Below, one piece after another: positions 47,070-58,451 of a DNA stretch of 64,000 bases. The position numbers and the translations under genes are program-made. A model generated the notes under the pieces. That model saw only the letters and a program-made list of their open reading frames with translations. It had not been told where the DNA came from and made no database searches. This stretch comes from Spisula solida. Its lineage: Eukaryota; Mollusca; Bivalvia; Venerida; Mactridae. The stretch is taken from positions 45,844,734-45,908,733 of the forward strand of contig OX365946.1 in NCBI GenBank assembly GCA_947247005.1, in the 5' to 3' direction. Each line of letters starts with the position of its first letter. Within the stretch, counting starts at the first letter, position 1.

Positions 47070-48139
47070 ATAAAATACCTTAGCACAAAGATGGATTGTT
47101 AAATATCAGTAATGCTGAACCAGGGACCGGTCACTAGCTGAACCTATGTTTGGAAAAAATGAGATAAATGAAATATTTAAAGTCCCATTATGCCTTAAAT
47201 GGCTATTTTCAAAAGGCATAATTAAACTCGGCAACCTATCTGCAAATTGATGCAGTGTGCACTTTAGGTGAGTCCCAAAGCTTGAAAACACCATAAGATG
47301 GACGAAAACGAAATAAAGCCTCCAGTTGGTTTGTAAACAAAATAACGAAATGTAAACAATAAAGGCATAATCTAAATACTAAGGGGAGCAACTCTTGCAA
47401 AATTAGTATTTTGTCATCCATACATTTTACTTAATGTGAATTTTGGCATACTACATGTATTTCAAAAGATATAGCTGACATTCTGTCGTTAATTATAGGT
47501 CATTTGTGAAAAACATCTTAATTCTTTGTATTTAGTCAATTTACTAGATGATCGTGAATTTTGTTTGGCACAATGTCAATGAAAATGTCTGGCACATACT
47601 GGGTGGATCAAGCTCAACTACATTTTCCAGCACTTAACCAATTGAGCACAAAAAACATGAAAACATCACATACCACAATTACACGACACAACGCCCAACA
47701 TATAACTGAACGAGAAAATGAACTGCTGAACCCCCAGTTTTAGTTAAGAAATCATCGAATGCACAAGTCCCAGCTGACTGAACGACCTAGTTGCATCTAT
47801 AAAAAAACAGAATGTCCCAGTTTTAAGCGTTTAACGAGACTCGAGTTTAATGACCGCTTCATGTTGAAGGCATATTGCATTTTTTAGCTTCTATTATTTA
47901 TCAAACCTCTGCATTCTACAAACACAACACTTGCACATGCTTAGACATAGATGTAAGTTTTTCTGGTATCAGTTTTTAGATTTTATCTCGGAAAATGTTA
48001 AAAAATGTCAATTTTTCTAAAATTACCTTATTTTGTGCGCGACGTCTACTCAATAATTCATGACGTTTCTAAGATGGCTGCCATACTTACGTTTCACTTC
48101 TTGCATTCATGCTTTGAAACTAAATGTATAATGTAGGAC
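47070..48139. other. No gene recognised
   Basis: Interior of the large element. Short open frames exist on both strands (47106-47421 minus, 47561-47743 plus) without recognised domains or splice support. Confidence 0.4.
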
Positions 48140-48370
48140 TCGGGTTTATAAAGAAAAGTACATGCTTTAAAACTGGCGTTCATGGCGATTATTGCAATGT
48201 AAACCTGCGCTCTTTTTTTCTGGCCTATATTTGGTTGCATTATCTTTCACATGGGTTACAAAATGAACCTACGCCTCATTGAAGGCCATTGCATTCGCAA
48301 ATGATCGACTTTTGTATTCAGGGCATATAAATGGGTATAACTTGTGTTGTGGCTAGATACCGTTTGCGCA
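48140..48370 (+). repeat. Dispersed repeat, copy 2 (first copy at 20281-20540)
   Basis: Ordered blocks TTTATAAAGAAAA, CTGGCCTATATTTGGTTGCA, GGGTTACAAAATGAACCTAC, CATTGAAGGCCATTGCA, GCAAATGATCGACTTTTG match the copy near 20.4 kb, which lies outside the large element. Confidence 0.55.
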
Positions 48371-48500
48371 GTTACTGTTGATTCAAAGTTATCTGTCACA
48401 ACCGCGTAAACAAACATTCAACACGATCGATTATTACAGGTGTGTCAGGATTAAGTCCTAACATCATTAGTACATTTAAATGATCAAAACTTTAACTGCC

Positions 48501-48594
48501 CTATAGCCGAGTGGTTAACAGCTATGGTTTTGTGAGTCTTACTTTGAAAATGTAAACAATTTACTGCGAGTTCAAATCCCAACGATGCCTAGAT
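48501..48594 (+). tRNA. tRNA-like sequence with expanded middle (SINE head or pseudogene)
   Basis: GCCCTATAGCCGAGTGGTTA resembles the A box of Ser/Leu-type tRNAs, and GCGAGTTCAAATCCCAACGA is a good B box. The middle is too long and unpaired for a normal tRNA and the acceptor ends do not pair well. A second degenerate B box with a T run (GGTTCGAATCCAG, then CTTTTTC) lies on the minus strand at 48890-48990. Confidence 0.4.
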
Positions 48595-49194
48595 TTTTTT
48601 AATTTACGTAATCTACGTTTATTAATGCTTTTGCTCATTCCGGCGATTACATTCATGCAATGAATAAACTAGATCTATTCGCATTTGTATTCCAGCACAC
48701 CAGGATTGTGTTCATCCTACGAAGCTTGAAATTTCTGCAATCATGTTTTGTATTCAATGTACTAGTAAATGTAAAATAACCCATAATGTATCTATATTAA
48801 GCCAGCTACTTTTTTCGCAAAGAAAAGTATGATAACATTAATTTGTCGATATAAATCATCAGAAAAACAATATTATAAAAATCATAACAAAGAAAAAGCG
48901 TATCAGACTGGATTCGAACCTTAACTTGAATTTCACCAATGATTTATGTTGAAACCATGCATTTAACGCAATACGCTAAGAACGCTAATGAAATATACTA
49001 TGCTAACTTGATACATAGAGCTATGGTCAAAGATGGTATGAGTAAAATAAGAGCGCTGATTGGTCAATACGTACAATTACCTATTTAGAAATGGAACATT
49101 CTGGCGGTTTTGACAGATATCTTTGAATCGACAGTACCTACTTGAAACTTGAAACTTTTCTTATTAAAATACGATGATATTAGCAAAAAACGAT

Positions 49195-49560
49195 AAACCG
49201 ACTTTCCTCAATATTTAACGTATACAGTACATACGTGCACGATTTATTTGTAGACGGTGTACTTTACATAACCGACCCTTGAAATATGTTTCAAAAACAG
49301 CTGATACAATATTGAGGAAAACTTGATGTGCAGAAAATGACTAATGTTATTTTATTCGCTTCATTACTTTTAAACCAGATACCCGGGAAAACTTGACCGA
49401 CATCCCGACTTTCCTCAATATTTAGCATTCCTCAGTGAACAAACAACAGGTACATAATGAACTAATTCTTAGCCTACCCTTGACATATTTTCGAAACTGT
49501 ACGTTGCACAAAATTGAGGAAATTTTCTGTTGAAAAAATGACGAATGTTTAAATGAAAAA
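49195..49560. repeat. Two ~210-bp tandem units, each closed by CCTCAATATT inverted repeats
   Basis: CGACTTTCCTCAATATTTA at ~49199 and ~49407 starts each unit; each then has AACCGACCCTTGA/AGCCTACCCTTGA, an AATATTGAGGAAA or AAATTGAGGAAA end and AAAATGAC(T/G)AATGTT. Each unit can fold on CCTCAAT/ATTGAGG. Confidence 0.65.
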
Positions 49561-49659
49561 AATCAATAGCTACCCAGTCTTAATTTTAGGTGTCAATGGA
49601 CACATAAAAGTCTTTATGTCATTGGAAAGCATTTTAGCGCATTTATGACTAAGTACGGT

Positions 49660-51720
49660 CAGGTACAGGGGTTGTACTTTATGTCCATTACAGGGGTTGT
49701 ACTTTATGTCCATTACAGGGGTTGTACTTTGTGACCACTACAAGGGTTGTACTGTATGACCACTACAAGGGTTGTACTGTATGACCACTACAGGGGTTGT
49801 ACTGTGTGACCACTACAGGGGTTGTACTGTATGTCCACTACAGGGGTTGTACTTTGTGACCACTACAGGGGTTGTACTGTGTGACCACTACAAGGGTTGC
49901 ACTGTATGACCACTACAAGGGTTGTACTGTATGACCACTGCAAGGGTTGTACTATAGGACCACTACAGGGGTTGTACTGTATGACCACTACAAGGGTTAT
50001 ACTGTATGACCACTACAGGGGTTGTACTGTATGTGAACTTTAGAGGTTGTACTGTATGACCACTACAGGGGTTGTACTGTATGTCCACTTCAGGGGTTGT
50101 ACTATAGGACCACTACAGGGGTTGTACTATAGGACCACTACAGGGGTTGTACTGTATGACCACTACAAGGGTTGTACTATAGGACCACTACAGGGGTTGT
50201 ACTGTATGACCACAACAGGGGTTGTACTGTATGACCACTACAGAGGTTTACTGTACGACCACTACAGGGGTTATACTGTATGACCACTACAGGGGTTGTA
50301 CTGTATGAGAACTTTAGAGGTTGTACTGTATGACCACTACTGGGGTTGTACTGTATGACAGCTATAGAGGTTGTACTGTGTTACCACTACAGGGGTTGTA
50401 CTGTATGACCACTACAGGGGTTGTACTGTATGAGAACTTTAGAGGTTGTACTGTATGACCACTACTGGGGTTGTACTGTATGACAGCTATAGAGGTTGTA
50501 CTGTGTTACCACTACAGGGGTTGTACTGTATGACAACTATAGAGGTTGTACTGTGTGACCACTACAAGGGTTGTACCTTAGCCACTGTAGAGGTTGTACT
50601 GTATGACCACTATAGAGGTTGTACTGTGTGGCCAATATAGTTGTTGTAATGTATGGCAACTTTAGAGGTTGTACTGTGTGACCACTACAAGGGCTGTACC
50701 TTATGACCACTATAGAGGTTGTACTGTGTGGCCACTATAGTTGTTGTAATGTATGACAACTTTAGAGGTTGTACTGTGTGGCCACTATATTTGTTGTAAT
50801 GTATGACAACTATAGAGGTTGTACTGTATGACAACTATAGTTGTTGCAATGTATGACCACTTAAGAGGATGTACTCTGTGGCCACTATTGTTGTTGTAAT
50901 GTATGACAACTTTAGAGGTTGTGCTGTATGACCACTACAAGGGTTGTACTGTATGGCCACTACAAGGGTTGTTCTGTATGGCCACTACAAGGGTTGCACT
51001 GTATGACCACTACAAGGGTTGCACTGTATGTCCACTTCAAGGGTTGTACTGTATGACCACTACAAGGGTTGAACTGTATGACCACTACAAGGGTTGTACT
51101 GTATGACCACTACAAGGGTTGTACTGTATGACCACTACAAGGGTTGTACTGTATGACCACTACAAGGGTTGCACTGTATGACCACTACAAGGGTTGAACT
51201 GTATGACCACTACAAGGGTTGTACTGTATGACCACTACAAGGGTTGAACTGTATGACCACTACAAGGGTTGTACTGTATGACCACTACAAGGCTTGTACT
51301 GTATGGCCACTACAAGGGTTGCACTGTATGACCACTACAAGGGTTGTACTGTATGACCACTACAAGGGTTGAACTGTATGACCACTACAAGGGTTGTACT
51401 GTATGACCACTACAAGGGTTGTACTGTATGACCACTACAGGGGTTGTACTGTATGACCACTACAAGGGTTGTACTGTATGACCACTACAAGGGTTGTACT
51501 GTATGTCCACTACAAGGGTTGTACGGTATGTCCAATACCGCTATAGAGGTTGTACTGTATGACAACTATAGAGGTTGTTCTGTTTAACCGCTATAGAGGT
51601 TGTACCGTATGACAAATATAGAGGCTTACTGTATGACCACTATAGAGGATGTAATGTATGACAACTATAGAGGTTGTACTGCATGTCAACAATAGAGGCT
51701 GTACTGTATGACAACTATAG
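49660..51720. repeat. 25-bp minisatellite array B, ~80 units
   Basis: Unit GTTGTACTGTATGACCACTA then CAGGG or CAAGG. The left part has mostly CAGGG, the right part (50930-51520) almost uniform CAAGG units, and the zone between and the far right end carry TATAGAG variants, so the array has homogenised blocks. Open frames across it are repeat artefacts with a 25-residue superperiod. Confidence 0.92.
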
Positions 51721-51724
51721 AGGT

Positions 51725-52140
51725 TGTACTGTTAGGAACATACAGGAACCCATGCATTCTACTAGATTTGACATATGTCCCATATAGGAACCCATGCATT
51801 TTACTAGATTGGACGTATGTCCCATGTAGGAACCCATGCATTCTACTGGATTGGACGTATGTCCCATATAGGAACCCATGCATTCCACTAGATTGGATGT
51901 ATGTCCCATATAGGAACCCATGCATTCTATTGAATTTAAAGTATAACCCGTTACATTCTAATGGATGGGGCGAATAACCCATGTAGGTACACATGTATTC
52001 TAAGTGATTGGGCGTATAAACCATGTTGGAGCCCATGTATTCTAGTGGATGGGACGTACAAATCATGTACAAACCCATGAAGACTAATAGATTGGCCGTA
52101 TAAACCATTTTTGAACCAAACATTCTTAGGGATTTGTTAT
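51725..52140. repeat. 42-bp minisatellite array C
   Basis: About ten units of AACCCATGCATTCTACTAGA then TTGGACGTATGTCCCATATA. The left units are uniform, the right ones diverged. Period equals that of array A at the other side of the same element. A 145-codon open frame on the minus strand is explained by the period. Confidence 0.85.
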
Positions 52141-52383
52141 TTAAACAAGGTATGAACCCTGCTATATGCCTTTCATCAGAGACAATACGACCCGCAGATT
52201 GGTTTATTATCCGTTAGTTATACGATTCTCATGCACACATTCTAATAGTTCGGAGTTTTTAATAAATTGTTATGGTTTGTATTTAGCCTTATCCCCATTT
52301 TGCCGGCGTAAGAAGGTAACCGGTGTTAACGTAACACCGGGTACACTGATACCACGTGTTAAAAGCCCGCCAAAATTATAAGG

Positions 52384-52645
52384 GCGAAATTTAACGTTAA
52401 ATTTCGCATGTCCTCAAATTTCGCTTGTCCATATTCCGTGAAAATTGAGACATACATGCAAAAATTAAGACGATAATTATCGCCCCAAAACTTTCGCGAA
52501 GGTGTTAAATTTCGCTAGTACAAGTGTCTCTCTCCATGAGAAGAGGCGATAATTATCGCCTTCGACGCGATAATTATCGCCTGTATTATCGCCTGTTCAC
52601 ATGTTAGACATGCGAAATTCAATGTGGCCCGAACAGGATTCCGTA
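52384..52645 (-). repeat. Right TIR of the large element
   Basis: About 262 bp, inverted copy of 40820-41058. Differences from the left arm: an extra GGCGATAATACA-type repeat near 52585 and a short insertion containing ATTCCGTG near 52433, plus a handful of substitutions. The high match suggests a recent insertion or arm homogenisation. Confidence 0.9.
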
Positions 52646-52875
52646 GATTTGACCTTGTGACCTAGTTTTTGACCCCGAATGACCCAATATCGAACTTGAC
52701 CTAGATTTTGTTGAGATGATCATTGTGACCAAGTTTCATAAAGATTAAGTCGAAATTGTGACCTCTAGTGTCTACACAAGCAAATTGTTGACGGACGGAC
52801 GGACTGACGACGGACGACGGACGAAGAGTGATCACAAAAGCTCACTCTGTCACTTTGTGACAGGTGAGCTAAAAA
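52646..52875 (+). repeat. Clam dispersed repeat, right part, after the 11.8-kb insertion
   Basis: Resumes at GATTTGACCTTGTGACCTAG and ends GGACGGACGGACTGACGACG, GAAGAGTGATCACAAAAGCT and GACAGGTGAGCTAAAA, completing the copy begun at 39593. Confidence 0.9.
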
Positions 52876-53678
52876 TGGATCAATGTGGAGCATTCTATGT
52901 GTCCTGAGGAACTTAAATGATACCGAAAAAGGGCAGATTTTGAGGCAATAGCATCTCAAAATTTTCACCAATTATGCCACCGCTGGCCTTCAATTAAATA
53001 CAGATATTATTATGCCATTACACATGTTGTATCAAATAGATGTTGATTCATGTGTACATGTATCAGTAAAAAGATGTAATTCATGAATGTGTTGTTCATC
53101 CTTTTATACAGTTTGTCGACAGTTCCGATTATTTTTTTATTTTTTTTACACTATGCAACAATAAAAACAAACTAAAGTGTTTTTAAGGTACTCTTAAGAC
53201 AAATGAATTATTTCTCTAAGTTTTAGCAAGATAGCTGCCATTTTATTCTTTTAGGGGCAATAAATGCTGAAAAAAGTTAACCTGAACTGGTTGAACAACT
53301 CGAGTATTGTACTATCCTTATGAAAGTAAAAGGCTTTATTATTTTAAAATAATATTTTTCAATATTAAAATAAAGGCTATGCTTTGAAATATTCATTCAG
53401 TTTTTTTATGGTTTTGTACAATTTTCCCACAGGTGAACTTTAATTGACATTTTTTACCAAAAAACTGATAAGCCATCTGGCTTAAACTGTTACCATAAGA
53501 ATGAAATTGTACTCTTAATTTTTACATGTGCTGATATTGACACCAAACCCTAAAGGAAATTATTCAGATTAAGACAAATTTGCTGGGCTAATCTAAACTG
53601 GTTGACTGACTGTATATAGGCCCGGCGGTGGATACATTTACATTCATAATTGGCATTATTTCTCTCATCATTTATGAT
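52876..53678. other. No gene recognised
   Basis: Roughly 800 bp of AT-rich DNA separating the two large elements. No ORF, inverted-repeat pair or known repeat noticed. Confidence 0.4.
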
Positions 53679-53681
53679 TTA

Positions 53682-54455
53682 TAGTGGGGTGACAATTGGT
53701 GAATTTTTGGGGTGAGGTGACAACTAAAGTAGAACAAGCAATGTTATATACCAAAATGTTCGGCTATGTCTGTACTATATGGAACTGCCGGCATAAATTG
53801 TCAACGCGTGGTGCGGACACAGAAATCCAAGATGGCGTTCAAGATGGCCGCCATAATTTACACATACACTTAAAATTCTATGTTCTCATGCAATCTTTTT
53901 ATTTATGTATGTAGTCACAAATATTTGCTTGAATATTATTCATTTGATAATGTACATCAAATGGACATACAAGACTGACCACTTTGAGGTCAAGGTCATG
54001 GTCATTTCAAGGTCAAATTACGAAAAATAGCTGAAAAAATGATGTTTCCTCACTTGTTTTCTTGTTTTAGCATATGTTTTATATTCAAGTTGATATTAAA
54101 AGTGATAAAAGTGTTGGTAAGCACATATTCTCTTATCATTTGTTGAATTTTCAGTTCAAAATATTGAAACTTTGTCAAAACTGACTTTATTAAGCATGTA
54201 CATGTTGGACGAGATGGCATTTTTAGATTGCTGCTTCCCTATTTAAAATTTTAGTATTCAACTATTGACAGTATTATTTCTAATGGTATGATTAAATGTT
54301 TGTCTAAACAAAAAAACTTTGTATTGTACTCCAAATGGACTTGAAAAATGACCAATCAAGGTCAAGGTCATTTCAAGGTCAAACTACCAAAAATACCCTA
54401 AAATTTGATCTTTCATTGCGTTTTTTTTTATTATGAAATTTGGTGAACATTATAT
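53682..54455 (+). repeat. Left TIR of the second element (~770 bp)
   Basis: Contains AGAACAAGCAATGTTATATA, GTCAACGCGTGGTGCGGACA, CCAAGATGGCGTTCAAGATG and two stretches of AAGGTCAAGGTCA-type sequence. The short ORF at 53696-53914 recurs inverted in the right arm (61312-61115) because of the TIR; I do not regard it as a gene. Confidence 0.88.
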
Positions 54456-54489
54456 TTTGTTGTAGATCATTGATGTGATCAGACTTCTT

Positions 54490-55930
54490 TCATTAAACAC
54501 AATAATTTATACTGAACTCCTATATGTGGCATCCCAGACCATATGGGGTACATAACACTGTCAAGTACAACCATCCCGTGCCATAATGTGTACTCACTAC
54601 TACGTGTTAACGTCATACTAAGTCCTAAGGGTACTATATACAAAGTACAGTCAAACCAAATCATCACCATCACATACCAGGCCGGAATGGGTTCTAACCA
54701 CCAACAAGTACATTCTGAAACCAATGGAGTACATGTCATGTTCTTACAACTGCCCATAACAACCATTCCTATCGAGTTCTCAATGCCACTAGCTATACCT
54801 GAGGCCCAATGGGGTACTAACAACCACAGAGTAGAGCCAACCAAGGCCATATTGGTTAATCACCACCATATCAGTCTCGATATGGTACTCACAATCACTG
54901 AGCACATCTGTAAAGGCTCTATGGGTTACTCATTAGTACAAATCACAGTCGTATAAGGCCCAAAGGGGTAGTCATCCAAAATAATTACAACTTTCCATGC
55001 CCAATAGGGGTGCTCTTAACCAACGAATTACAGCCATACCAGGTCCTATGGGCTACACCCAAGTCACAACAAAAGGGTACAGACATCCAAGGCCCAATCA
55101 ACACCACCAATAAGCATTGAGTACAGTCACACCTGACCCTATGTGGTACTTACCACCGACGATTACAGCCATACTATATTCTAAGGGGTACTTAGACCAA
55201 CTGAGTACAGCCATACCAGGTGCAATACAGCCATCCTAGGCCCTACTGGGTATTTCACCACCACTAATTATGGCCATACTAATCCCTATGGGTTAGTTGC
55301 AACCACTAAATACAGCCATAATTAGATCCCATGTGGTAATTACCACCACCAATTACAGCCACCAGTGGCCTATGCCCTACTCAAAACCACTGTGTATAGC
55401 CATACTATGCCTGAGGATAATTGCGTCAACTGAGAACAACCATTCAATGCCCTATTTGGTATTTAACACTGCCTATAGAACAGCCATCCCAGGCCAATTT
55501 ATGTTCTCACCTCCAAAAGTTCAACCATCCCAGGCTCATTTGGGAACCCATTACCACCAATTACAGTCACACCAGGTCTTATGGAGTACTCGCCATCACT
55601 CAATACAGCCGTCCTATGCCCTATTGGAAACCCACAACCACAGACAACAGCCATCACAGGTTCCATTTGGTACCCACCACCTTGATTACAGCCACCACAG
55701 GCCCTATGAATACCCTATACCACAGAAAACAGCCAACCCATGCCTCATTTGGTACCCACAACCTCTGAGCACAGCCATCCCAGGCCCTATTGGATACCCA
55801 TCACAACAGAGAAGAGCCGATTCCAGGCCCCATTTGGTACCCACTACCTCTGAGTACAGTCATCCCAGGCCTATTGGGTATCCACCACCTCTGAGTAGTC
55901 ATCCAAGGCCCTATTGAGTACCCACCCTCA
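54490..55930. repeat. 42-bp minisatellite array E, left part
   Basis: About 34 units. Toward the right the consensus is ACAGCCATCCCAGGCCCTAT then TGGGTACCCACCACCTCTGAGT; toward the left units are strongly diverged. Several overlapping open frames on both strands (54479-54956, 55297-55917) follow from the period of 42. It stops at CCCACCCTCA (55930) where the retrotransposon begins. Confidence 0.88.
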
Positions 55931-58451
55931 TGAACCCTGGAACTTCAATTTAGAACACACCTTTGAGAAAATATTTATTGAAAGCAAAGAAATCATATTG
56001 ACTGGAGATTTAAATTACAACTATGATCCCATTACTCAATCAACTAACAACAATGCATGGAATAATATTACTAACAGTTTCAATCTCAGACAACTTGTTG
56101 AAAACCCCACCAGAGTAACATGCACTTCAAAAACAATAATTGATCATCTATACACGAATTTTTCTGAAAATATATCTGAAATTAATATACCAGTACTATC
56201 AATTAGTGACCATTTTCCTGTGTGTTTCACACATAAAGTTTCCAATGAGGCACCTCGAGACCCCTTACATCATATCATTCAATACCGTAACATGAAACAA
56301 TTTGTTGAAAAAGATTTTCTAGAATCTCTTAATGAACAACCATGGTCTTTGTTAGATATATATGAAGACCCAAATGACGCTTTAGATTGTTTTCAATCAT
56401 TATTCAACAATGTGTTAAATAAACATGCTCCATTGAAAACAAAGCAGGTCAAACATACACATTTACCTGACTGGTACAACCCAGAGATACTTAAAATGAC
56501 ACGAGAAAGAGATAAGGCAAAAAAGTTGAATCATAGGGAACAATTTACATACTGGCGAAATAAAGTTAAAACCACAATTTCAAATGCAAAGAAAACATAT
56601 TATGCACAGACTATAAATAACAATAAAAATAATGCCAAGGATTTATGGAAGAACCTTAAGCAATTATCAGGTAAAGCCACAAATCATCAAACAAATTTTA
56701 TCCATGATGATGAGGGGACTCAGATTTCAGACCCTCAGGAAACTGCAGAAACGTTTAATAATTATTTCATAGACATTTTTAAATCTTCTCCCCAAAACTG
56801 TTCTTCCTTCTCAGAAAGTGATAAAATCAAACTTCAGGAATACATTGAAATGCAATCTGGACAGGACACTTCATTTGTAATACCTAAAATTACAAACAAA
56901 TTTATAGAACAAGAACTAAACAACCTCGATGTCAGTAAATCTACTGGATTAGATGGTATAGGGCCAAAGTTTATTAAATTAAGTGCTAAAATCATTTCAA
57001 GACATTTGGAGAAGATATTTAACCTCAGTTTAACAAGTGGAGTTTTTCCATCAATTTTCAAAAGAGCCAAGGTTACACCTATCCACAAAAAGGGGCCTAA
57101 AACAGAAAAAAGTAATTACAGACCAATTTCAATCTTACCTGTACTATCCAAAGTACTTGAAAAACATGTCAGTAACACCTTGAAATTATTTTTAGAAAAT
57201 AATTCACTCCTTCACCCAAATCAGTCTGGGTTTCGAACTCATTTCTCATGCGAGACTGCTCTGACAGCTATTATTGACAGCTGGATAAAGGCTATAAATG
57301 AGGGAAATCATGTTGGAACTATTTTTCTCGATCTGACAAAGGCTTTTGACCTTATCAACCACAAGTTACTAGTTGAAAAGCTACAGCTATATAACATTGA
57401 TGCTAATGCCATTACCTGGTTTCAGTCATATCTAACTGATCGATCACAACAGGTTTGTGTGTCGGGAAAATATTCTAGTGTCCAAAAGATACCAGCTGGT
57501 GTGCCTCAAGGCTCAGTATTAGGTCCTCTACTATTCATCATTTACATCAATGATATGCCCTTACATTTGTCAAATTGTAAATCAGATATGTTTGCTGATG
57601 ATACAACTATTTCATCATTTGGAAATACTATCGACTCAATCTGCACCAATCTTCAATCAGACCTTGGTTCCATACAAAACTGGTTAGATAGAAACTCTAT
57701 GATTGCAAATGCTGACAAGACTAAAGCAATGATCATCTCGCCATCAAACCAAATTATTAATACTGTAAGAAATTCACACAACTCAAATATTTCATTCAAT
57801 GGAAAAACTATTGAATTTTCAACCTCAGAAAAACTCCTTGGTGTTCATATTGATCATACACTAAATTGGAAAACGCAGGTACAAATTACACTGAAAAAAT
57901 GCAACTCCTTATTATACTTGTTGATGAGAATAAAACAATTTTTGAATATTCATACTAGAAAAATGTTCTTCAACGCATACATTCTTCCACACTTAGACTA
58001 TTGTTGCTCTATTTGGGGAAATTGCACTAATGACCTCTCAAATGATATGTATAAGTTTCAAAAACGTGCTGCTCGTATTATTTTGGATAAAGATTTTGAT
58101 ACACCAACAGATGAATTATTTTTGCAACTAAACTGGATGAAATTTTCAGATCGAGTTAACTACAAAAAAGCTATTCTTGTTTACAAGTCACTCAATAACC
58201 TTTTTCCAAATTATATGGAGCAGCTATTCACATATAGCGACAACAGGTCATTGAGATCATTTGAACAAAGACTTCTTTCTGTACCAAAACCGAGACTTGA
58301 GTTTTTCAGAAAATCATTGGCATACTCGGGTGCTAAATTGTGGAACTCACTTCCATATGATATCAAAGTATCTGAAAGTGTTAACACATTCAAAAGCAAA
58401 TATCTAAAGTGGTGGTTCTCTGGTGGTCAACAAACCATTTCTTTCATTTGA
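55914..58451 (+). CDS. Non-LTR retrotransposon ORF2: endonuclease end and reverse transcriptase, 845 codons
   Basis: An uninterrupted frame to TGA (58449). The first five or six residues come from the minisatellite; homology starts near 55931. Residues ~28-100 are the C-terminal part of an apurinic-type endonuclease: LTGDLNYN (Asp32, Asn34), TIIDHLY (Asp77) and SDHFPV (Asp99-His100). The reverse transcriptase spans about 340-620: KSTGLDGI, KRAKVTPIHKKG, YRPISILPVLSK, FLDLTKAFD (catalytic Asp473), GVPQGSVLGPLLF and FADD at 560-563 with the other catalytic Asp pair. The C-terminal domain has KLLGVHID, LPHLDYC and AARIILDK. The style fits the CR1/Jockey group; the exact clade needs a tree. The N-terminal endonuclease part and ORF1 are missing (5' truncation). 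Since the frame is intact through RT, the insertion is probably young. Confidence 0.93.
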   Translation: MSTHPHEPWNFNLEHTFEKIFIESKEIILTGDLNYNYDPITQSTNNNAWNNITNSFNLRQLVENPTRVTCTSKTIIDHLYTNFSENISEINIPVLSISDHFPVCFTHKVSNEAPRDPLHHIIQYRNMKQFVEKDFLESLNEQPWSLLDIYEDPNDALDCFQSLFNNVLNKHAPLKTKQVKHTHLPDWYNPEILKMTRERDKAKKLNHREQFTYWRNKVKTTISNAKKTYYAQTINNNKNNAKDLWKNLKQLSGKATNHQTNFIHDDEGTQISDPQETAETFNNYFIDIFKSSPQNCSSFSESDKIKLQEYIEMQSGQDTSFVIPKITNKFIEQELNNLDVSKSTGLDGIGPKFIKLSAKIISRHLEKIFNLSLTSGVFPSIFKRAKVTPIHKKGPKTEKSNYRPISILPVLSKVLEKHVSNTLKLFLENNSLLHPNQSGFRTHFSCETALTAIIDSWIKAINEGNHVGTIFLDLTKAFDLINHKLLVEKLQLYNIDANAITWFQSYLTDRSQQVCVSGKYSSVQKIPAGVPQGSVLGPLLFIIYINDMPLHLSNCKSDMFADDTTISSFGNTIDSICTNLQSDLGSIQNWLDRNSMIANADKTKAMIISPSNQIINTVRNSHNSNISFNGKTIEFSTSEKLLGVHIDHTLNWKTQVQITLKKCNSLLYLLMRIKQFLNIHTRKMFFNAYILPHLDYCCSIWGNCTNDLSNDMYKFQKRAARIILDKDFDTPTDELFLQLNWMKFSDRVNYKKAILVYKSLNNLFPNYMEQLFTYSDNRSLRSFEQRLLSVPKPRLEFFRKSLAYSGAKLWNSLPYDIKVSESVNTFKSKYLKWWFSGGQQTISFI

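Larger units (their letters stand above)
40820..52645. mobile_element. Large TIR element, 11826 bp, 6-bp target duplication GATTTG
   Basis: The element starts TACGGAATCCTGTTCGGGCC and ends with its inverted copy. It has inserted into a known repeat, so the empty site is known: GATTTG stands once in the repeat unit and twice here (40814-40819 and 52646-52651). TIRs are ~240-260 bp and nearly identical. The interior holds a 21-bp array (41655-41780), a 42-bp array (42540-44040), a ~350-bp duplication, a 32-bp array, a hairpin element, clam repeats, a 25-bp array of 2 kb and another 42-bp array. No transposase, integrase or polymerase frame was recognised, so it seems non-autonomous or of an unknown type. 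Six-bp duplications and long TIRs occur in Polintons and a few other classes, but the ends and missing genes do not prove that. Confidence 0.85.

Noticed and set aside
50047..51106. Open frames in the 25-bp array
   Set aside because: Pure repeat artefact; the period is not a multiple of three, so the frame cycles through three phases in a 25-residue superperiod.
40820..52645. Polinton/Maverick identity for the large element
   Set aside because: A 6-bp duplication and long TIRs fit, but I see no polymerase B, integrase, protease or capsid-type frame and the ends do not start with AG. Kept only as one option.
53696..53914. 72-codon frame repeated at 61312-61115 as a conserved gene pair
   Set aside because: The two copies are the inverted arms of one element; their likeness reflects arm similarity, not coding constraint.
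54479..55917. Frames of 115-206 codons left of the retrotransposon
   Set aside because: Translations of the 42-bp array E (proline-rich frames from CCCACCACC units).
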